Positions 57,926 through 64,000 of a stretch of 64,000 nt of DNA are shown one piece after another. The notes beneath the pieces were generated by a model. It did not search any database, had not been told where the DNA came from, and was given only the letters and a program-made list of their open reading frames with translations. The DNA is from Gadus chalcogrammus. Taxonomy: Eukaryota; Chordata; Actinopteri; Gadiformes; Gadidae. A program made the position numbers and the translations under genes. The first letter of the stretch is position 1. Each line of letters starts with the position of its first letter. The stretch is from NCBI RefSeq assembly GCF_026213295.1, contig NC_079426.1:26908902-26972901 (forward strand), given 5' to 3'.

Positions 57926-59369
57926 TCACTTCCATAATTTTTGGGGGGAACTGCGACGTTTGGCCTTTTTGGTCTTCGGCTGCATGACAACTTCATCTTC
58001 AGATAGAGAATCCTGAATTTTTACTACCAACAGACACAGAAACAACCTTTAGTCAAACTCCTAACTGGGCTTCAGGCTGAATATGAAATTTCACCCATAA
58101 ATTTAGAGACGCATTACTGTTTCACTTACACAAACTTGCATATTATGCACAATAGAGGGTATGAGTTTACATCACGTTGCCCTGGGCAACGCCCCGAATC
58201 GTTCGGACTGAGTGGCAATCCAAACTGAGGTCAGAAGGACTCAACAGTGATCCGTACCAGCGCCCCCCCCACCTGAAACTGTAAACACAGCTGATCGATC
58301 GGAAAATACCGCTGGAGTGAATTTACTTTAAAGGCTACTCATTGAAGCAGGTTCTTGAATGTAACTCGGTCACAGTGAGACGTATCCTCAAGATTTTTTG
58401 CAGTCCAGTTAGCTCATGCCTGTTGTACATGCTGACAAAGTCAGACATGTCAGACTTGTATGGGCTCGGAGAAAAATCGCCCCCTTTCTTTCATTGATTT
58501 AAAATTTTACCGCGTCTGCCACTCACCTTTGCCACTCAGTGCGAGTTCCACAGCGACCGTGACGTCATGTGCATACCCTCTATACAGACTTACGTGATTC
58601 CTTCTGGGAAGAACCAACTGCGGCCTTTTTGGTCTTCGGCTGCATGCCAACTTCATCTTCAGATAGAGAATCCTGAATTTTTACTACCAACAGACACAGA
58701 AACAACAATTAGTCAAACTCCTAATTGGGCTTCAGGCTGAATATGAAATTTTCCCCATAAATTTAGAGACGCATTACTGTTTTACTTACACAAACTTCCA
58801 TAGTATGCACAATATAGACTTACGTGATTCCTTCGGGGAAGAACCAACTGCGGCCTTTTTGGTCTTCGGCTGCATGCCAACTTCATCTTCAGATAGAGAA
58901 TCCTGAATTTTTACTACCAACAGACACAGAAACAACAATTAGTCAAACTCCTAACTGGGCTTAAGGCAGAATATGAAATTTTCCCCATAAATTTAGAGAC
59001 GCATTACTGTTTTACTTACACAAACTTCCATAGTATGCACAATATAGACTTACGTGATTCCTTCGGGGAAGAACCAACTGCAGCCTTTTTGGTCTTCGGC
59101 TGCATGCCAACTTCATCTTCAGATAGAGAATCCTGAATTTTTACTACCAACAGACACAGAAACAACAATTAGTCAAACTCCTAACTGGGCTTCAGGCAGA
59201 ATATGAAAATTTCCTCATAAATTTAGGGACGCATTACTGTTTCACTTACACAAACTTCCATAGTATGCACAAGATTTACGTGATTCCTTCAGGGAACAAC
59301 CAACTGTGGCCTTTTTGGTCTTCGGTTGCATGCCAACCTCATCTACAGATTGATCATCCTGAGGTGGCA
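57926..59369. repeat. Tandem ~230-bp exon-plus-intron repeat, five copies
   Basis: Units (57,926-58,150; 58,594-58,815; 58,824-59,045; 59,054-59,275; 59,280-59,400) share 'tttttggtcttcggctgcat', 'cttcatcttcagatagagaa', 'ctgggcttcaggc' and 'cttccatagtatgcac'. The three central copies are nearly identical, so they amplified recently. The outer two are more diverged. Confidence 0.95.
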
Positions 59370-60790
59370 CTACCAACAGAATGACATTTAGTCAAATCTC
59401 CTAGCTAGGAATTTAAAGATAACCCAAGATTTTGAGATGCATTACTCCAAATCCCTCTGTCTTTTGGCCTAAGTCATGTAAAAATCAATTTATCTAGCCT
59501 AAAACCATTACAAGACGTTGCCTATTGTTATCCATAGTATTGAAGAAACTGGGACATCATGTATGTAATGTTTATTATATGGAACACACAAAAGTGTATG
59601 AGCTGCCAAGGTGATACCACTTTTATACATGCATGCCTCATACAGTACGAGGCTTCAAAATTATTGGAAAACTATATATTTATTCAATGATTTCTAATGT
59701 TTTTAAACTCACCAGTCATAGAGGAACACAGGTTAGGGTTGGATGGTCTTTTAGTCTTGCTGCTCCCTTCACCTCTCTTCTTGCCACGAGTTTCCATCTA
59801 GACCAGCATAAAAAAGAGGGAAAAAGCCATTTACATCTCACAACCTCTCTTAAAATCTAGAATAGGCTATAAAATAAGTTTGCATTCTAGCTAACTGGAA
59901 GTTCTCTCTTTAGGACTGCTGAATGAGAGACTTTTGTAACATCAGTTGATAAAACGCAGCAGGGCAACATTTACTCATTGCACCGTTATCACCTTTGTTT
60001 AATTGAAGCTCTTACTATAATGTTACAGTTAACATTACCTGTCTGAGGATTAAGGTTAAGGTTGTTATGCTGACATCACGTGGCGCTCTTTTCATTCGTT
60101 TTTCGGTCTTTGCTGTTTGTTTGTTTTTCTGCGCAGGTTCCAGCCTCACATGATATAGATTTACTATTTAGCCAGCCTCTGTGTTTGTTTCCTCAAACTT
60201 ATTACCGTATGTTAGTTTGTCTTTTTTTCTCTCTCTCTCTCTCTCTCTAACGTTAGCGGTTGGTACAGAGAGAGCTACAGATGTGTTCAGGGTCAAAGTC
60301 AGACAGTCGGACACAGCAGTTGCGGCCAGACTCCGGTAAGCACCGCTGCAGACGTTGGTTGAATAACATAAGGTTACACCACTGTAAATGTGTGGGGAAT
60401 CCCCGCATTATTTAACATTATTAATTTGCAGGAATCAATTAAATTGTGCACAATAAGTTACACCCCACGCAGAAATTCAGGCCCTGTCCTTACCTAGCTA
60501 ATGTTAGCTAACGTTAACATAGTGAGCAATGAACTACCAAATACTGACCAAGGAAGACAGCTGCCAGAGATATAACGTGTATTTACAAAAAAATAAGTTA
60601 TAATATGCTTCGTTTGAATTACCTCTCTTTCGAACTTCGCTTTAGTCGTAGTAGTTCTTTTCCCTCTTGTCGTCTTCAACAAGCGTCCTGTGGAACCGTC
60701 CGGAACTTCTGCTGAGTAGTGCCTGTTACCGTAAAGCAGGTAATAGACCAATACCTGCAGTGCAGTGCACTGAAGACTTAACGCATTCAT
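57926..60790 (-). CDS. Unrecognised Lys-rich protein with tandem 90-nt exons
   Basis: Exons in order: 60790?-60623, 59797-59713, 59369-59280, 59143-59054, 58913-58824, 58683-58594 and 58023-57926 (stop TGA). All have GT-AG borders. The four middle exons are exactly 90 nt and phase 1-1, encoding units like KIQDSLSEDEVGMQPKTKK + AAVGSSPKES. The final exon keeps the same start and ends KAKRRSSPQKLWK. Exon 2 reads METRGKKRGEGSSKTKRP and could supply the start codon. The exon before it (…STGRLLKTTRGKRTTTTKAK) is in phase, so the start may lie further upstream. The product would be small, basic and probably nuclear. No family recognised. Confidence 0.6.
58154..58581. mobile_element. 428-bp TIR element in the exon array
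   Basis: Ends AGAGGGTATG / CATACCCTCT with AT on both sides. Neighbouring repeat units give the empty site ('gcacaatatagactt'). No coding frame inside. It interrupts the intron between the last two exons of the Lys-rich gene. Confidence 0.8.
59870..60620. other. Intron 1 of the Lys-rich gene
   Basis: Non-coding, with a (CT)n tract at about 60,228-60,248. No repeat element with clear borders is seen. Confidence 0.5.
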
Positions 60791-61025
60791 GTACAACTTT
60801 AAAACAAACTATGCATCCAGATAAGAGAAGCAAAAGAGGAAATTATTCAAATGATGCATGGCTTGTTATCGTGTCACTTTCTAAAATTTCTTCAACAAGT
60901 GATATATATATATATTTTTTTTGCGACAGTATTGGTGTAATTACGGTAAATTCAAGATTGCCGCCTAATTTTAAGCGCTATTCTGTGCTGTGGGTAGAAA
61001 GGAGACATCGAGGCAGTAAAGCACG
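60791..61025. promoter_or_regulatory. Possible shared head-to-head promoter region
   Basis: The Lys-rich gene (-) and the ISXO2-type gene (+) point away from each other with about 235 bp between their first usable ATGs. No TATA box or CpG cluster is obvious. The call rests on geometry alone. Confidence 0.3.
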
Positions 61026-64000
61026 ATGACAAGATTATTACGAGGACTTTTGAGAAACAGTCGGCGCCCCGACACTACAGAAAACAAAAGAAAAGCTGTG
61101 AAATGGATGTGTAAATGGGGACTTTTGAAAAGCAATATAACCTGCGCAAGATGCAATGGCAAGATGCATCTGAAGAAATCTAGATGCAGCGATGGATTTC
61201 GCAGGTAAGATGGGCTCTATTAAAATATCATAATCAGTAACGTTACTGACTAGTCAAGGCTATAATTGGTGATAATTTTTTCCTTCTTTAGGGTCTGTAA
61301 TCGTCATAAAAACCACCTGCTGTCAGTACGACATGGAACAATATTCTCAAAATCCCACATTCCTTTGGCAAAATGGCTCGAATTCATACACAGGTAGGCA
61401 CGAAATTAATCTGTGCGCTCTGACTCTGTTATCTCATTCTGTGTTAATGCATGTAAAAAAATAAATAAATAAAAGTCACCCTGGTTAAAAGATATCCCCA
61501 GGAACTTTCATGTTTTGATGGAATGAAGACTTTTTTGTGAATAGTTTTAGGCAAATTACTTTAGAAATGTATTTAAAATCCTTCCGTTTTTTGGTTTGAT
61601 ATAGGCCTAGGCTAGCTGTCATTTTCATAGGCTAAATAATGAGCAGTGATATTTGCTAAGGTGGAAGAAGGGGAAAATGTACAGAATTTTTATTAAATCT
61701 TGTTGCTGATTTTCTGTCTGAATTTTCAAACTACCAAGTATATTCTAAATGCTTTGCTCTTCCTGAGAGGAATAGTATACTGTAACTAAAAACTTAAATA
61801 TCTGCTTTAGCAATAAGGCTGCGGGCCAGAAGAGTCCGTAGTGCACCTTAATTTCCAACTAAACCAACTTTATTTTCAAATTTCAACCATGCTGAATTTG
61901 AATGTCAAGAAAGATTGAACATTTTGGGATGTGCTCCCTGTTTCAGCCCCATGTGTATGTTACTTAATTACCTATGTATTAGTTCACAGTATGTCTTCAA
62001 TATAATTTACTTTTCTTAAGGTTTGCACAAGGTTTGCGGTTGAAACAACTGGACATGATCTGTGATGGTATAGCAGCAAGCTCAAGGACATTGTCCAGAA
62101 TGACCCAAAAACTCAGAGAGGTTGGTGAATGATGCAATATTGATTCAAACAAGTCAGAGACCACAAGACTTACAGTACAGAATTAATACTATATTTTACT
62201 TATTCAGTGGCTGATAGCTGATACATAAAAAAAAAAAAAGAATTACGTATAATACACATAGAACTCCATTCATAAGTACTACTTCAATTTAACATATTTG
62301 GAAAAGATTTTTCAATTACGTTGTAGTACAGGGATGCCAGGGTGACGGCCCGCGGGCCGTATCCGGCCCGACTGTATGTCACATCCGGCCCGCGGGTGAT
62401 AAGGGGAGAATATATGTATTTTTTTAATTTTTATAATTTTTTTTTTTTTTTTTTTGGGGAATCCGTCAGTTGGTCTGTTACTGCTGCTGGTCTGTTACGA
62501 TTCAATAACTTTTCATCCCCCATTCTCCATTCCATTTCGAAACGTGTTTAGAAAACACGCTTGTTTCATTAAAATTGATTAATTTATTAAGGCCGCCACC
62601 AGGGGGCGCCCCCAACACTTTTGCCGCCCCCAACGCATTTGCCGCCCTAGGCGATCGCCTAGTTCACCTATGCAAGCCTTCAATAAATAAAATACAATTT
62701 ATTAACAGTTTACACTTGTGTTATTTATCATTTATAAATGTAGGCTACTTGCATGGATAGGAAAATGCTACGTTTTTAGACGGGAGCTGTCTCCTGCTTT
62801 AGGCTATGTAATTGTAGGCCTCATTGTGAGGCTATTTTGGGGCCAATGCAATTTATTTTCGATCGGTAGGCCTTCAAGCATAATTTAAAATAGCCTACCT
62901 ATCCATGTGTTGAGTCAGTCTTTGGCCTTTTCAGGCCTTTTCAGTCCGATAGTGTAATCCGGCCCCCTGAGGTCTCACTTCAAAAAAATCTGGCCCCCTG
63001 ACCAATTTCACCCTGGCATCCCTGTTGTAGTATATTGATTTTTTACTTCTGTTTTCACAGGTTTGCGTGGCTGCCGTCAAACGCCTCAGGAAGAGAGGGA
63101 TGAGGATTGGAGGTCGCCATCGATTTGTTGCGATTGATGAAAGCAAATTTGCTCACAAAGGAAAGGTACAGTAGATAGTGTGTTTGTTCACAACCCACCC
63201 CATCCTACTTTCCTTTTCCATTTTGGTGCAAAAGATTACCATCCTAAATGAAATCACATGGGACGATACTTTCGATACAATGGACCCTAGTTTGGTAGAT
63301 CAAGGCGCGCCGAGATGGGAGTGGCGGCGCAGGAGGGGGAAGTGTCACATATTAAGTAGGTTTCCACAGGTTCAGTTCAGGCCCGTTCTAATGGAATAAA
63401 TAATCACAACAACCACTATTCAATGCAACGATCTTAATCAGCACATACATTATATCTATATTGATTGTCCCGTCACATCTGATGTCAGATCAAATTGCAA
63501 TGTTTTGCATTAGTATTTCTTAAAGGAGCATGAGGGTTACATAACCACATAGTCAAAACAACAAAGAACATTATGTCACATTGTATTTGTTTTGTTTTTT
63601 TGTTTGTAGTATCATCGTGGCCGTTGCGGCAACACTTGGAGGCGTTCTCACACCTGGGTCTTTGGGATGTTGGAAGTGGAGGAGGAATCTAGGACACCCA
63701 TCCTGAAACTAGTGAGGAACCGCCGCGGGACAACCCTCTTGCGCCAAATCCGAAGGCATGTCAGGAGGAATGCCAACATTGTCTCTGATGAGTGGCGCGC
63801 TTACAAGGACCGCCTTGCCCAGTATGGGTACAAACAATTTAGTGTTTGCCATAAGCAGAATTTTGTGAACCCACAAACTGGAGCCCATACCCAGCACATA
63901 GAGCGGGCATGGCAGACATACAAACAACAAATATGGCGCCTGAGAGGTAATAGAACAAAAGAATCACTCAAAATACACCTACAGATGATTGAGTGGTGTT
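61026..64000 (+). CDS. ISXO2/Merlin-type transposase gene, 5 exons, runs off edge
   Basis: Exons 61026-61204, 61292-61393, 62021-62120, 63061-63165 and 63610-beyond 64000. Every junction is GT-AG and in phase (2, 2, 0, 0), with no stop. The N-terminal part forms a zinc ribbon (CARCNGKMHLKKSRCSDGF; VCNRHKNHLLSVRHGTIF), then SHIPLAKWLEFIH. The nuclease shows FVAIDESKFAHKGK (first D), IVSDEWRAYKDRLAQYGYKQ (second D), FVNPQTGAHTQHIERAWQTY (E) and WRLRGNRTKESLKIHL. The whole is the ISXO2-like DDE domain of Merlin elements. Five short exons and unbroken phase argue for a maintained gene, perhaps domesticated, but no TIRs were found in this window to decide between transposon and host gene. Confidence 0.85.
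62329..63024. mobile_element. 696-bp hAT MITE in intron 3, perfect TSD
   Basis: TIRs CAGGGATGCCAGGGTGA / TCACCCTGGCATCCCTG are flanked by TTGTAGTA (62,321-62,328 and 63,025-63,032). Near 62,590-62,660 a piece resembling the 'cctag gcg..ggcggc' MITE of 7,070 is nested inside. It lies in intron 3 and leaves the splice sites intact. Confidence 0.96.

Noticed and set aside
58024..58593. Extra exon in the long intron before the last exon of the Lys-rich gene
   Set aside because: The added length is explained by the 428-bp TIR element at 58,154-58,581, and no in-phase exon is found in it.

Overview
The window is repeat-dense vertebrate nuclear DNA, almost certainly from a teleost fish. The evidence is a combination of families: a Gmr1-like gypsy LTR element, THAP-bearing Kolobok, many hAT, Harbinger and Merlin-type DNA transposons, L2-type LINE remnants, an R4/Dong-like LINE, long (CA)n and (GA)n tracts, and spliced genes with GT-AG introns. 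The species cannot be named from the sequence alone.

Layout. 1-3.3 kb is non-coding DNA with CA/TG microsatellites. 3.3-9.1 kb is a decayed hAT element carrying a Harbinger fragment and a complete Kolobok (4891-9044, TTAA target duplications). The Kolobok holds a THAP transposase remnant on + and a two-exon P2X7-C-terminus-like gene on -. 9.1-38.1 kb is a nest of insertions: a 12.8-kb foldback element (9550-22305, 7-bp duplication, empty-site copies elsewhere in the window), which contains an hAT (15091-21257), which contains a Mutator-like foldback (15311-19906, ~10-bp duplication). Next come a MITE split by an apparently intact eight-exon hAT transposase gene (22850-26677) and a Harbinger composite (26847-38026). 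The composite is split by a Gmr1-like gypsy element (29274-36809) whose pol order is PR-IN-RT-RH.

38.5-40.9 kb is a nearly intact hAT of the ZBED5/SCAND3 type. 41-43.6 kb shows no genes. 43.7-45.3 kb is an L2-type LINE RT fragment split by an hAT with a nested MITE. 45.4-45.7 kb is a pogo-like HTH exon. 47.2-48.4 kb is a long-TIR element with a TAA duplication. 48.8-52.7 kb is an inverted repeat, and in its left arm a 5'-truncated R4/Dong-type LINE has landed inside a (TG)n microsatellite. The right arm preserves the uninterrupted microsatellite.

54-64 kb is the most gene-like part. It holds (i) a three-exon CCDC106-like gene on the minus strand, (ii) an unrecognised lysine-rich gene on the minus strand built from tandemly duplicated 90-nt symmetric exons, and (iii) head-to-head with it, a multi-exon ISXO2/Merlin-type transposase gene on the plus strand that is open across every splice junction and runs off the right edge.

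Most other content is mobile DNA. It can be ordered in time because the nesting is explicit and many target-site duplications are perfect.
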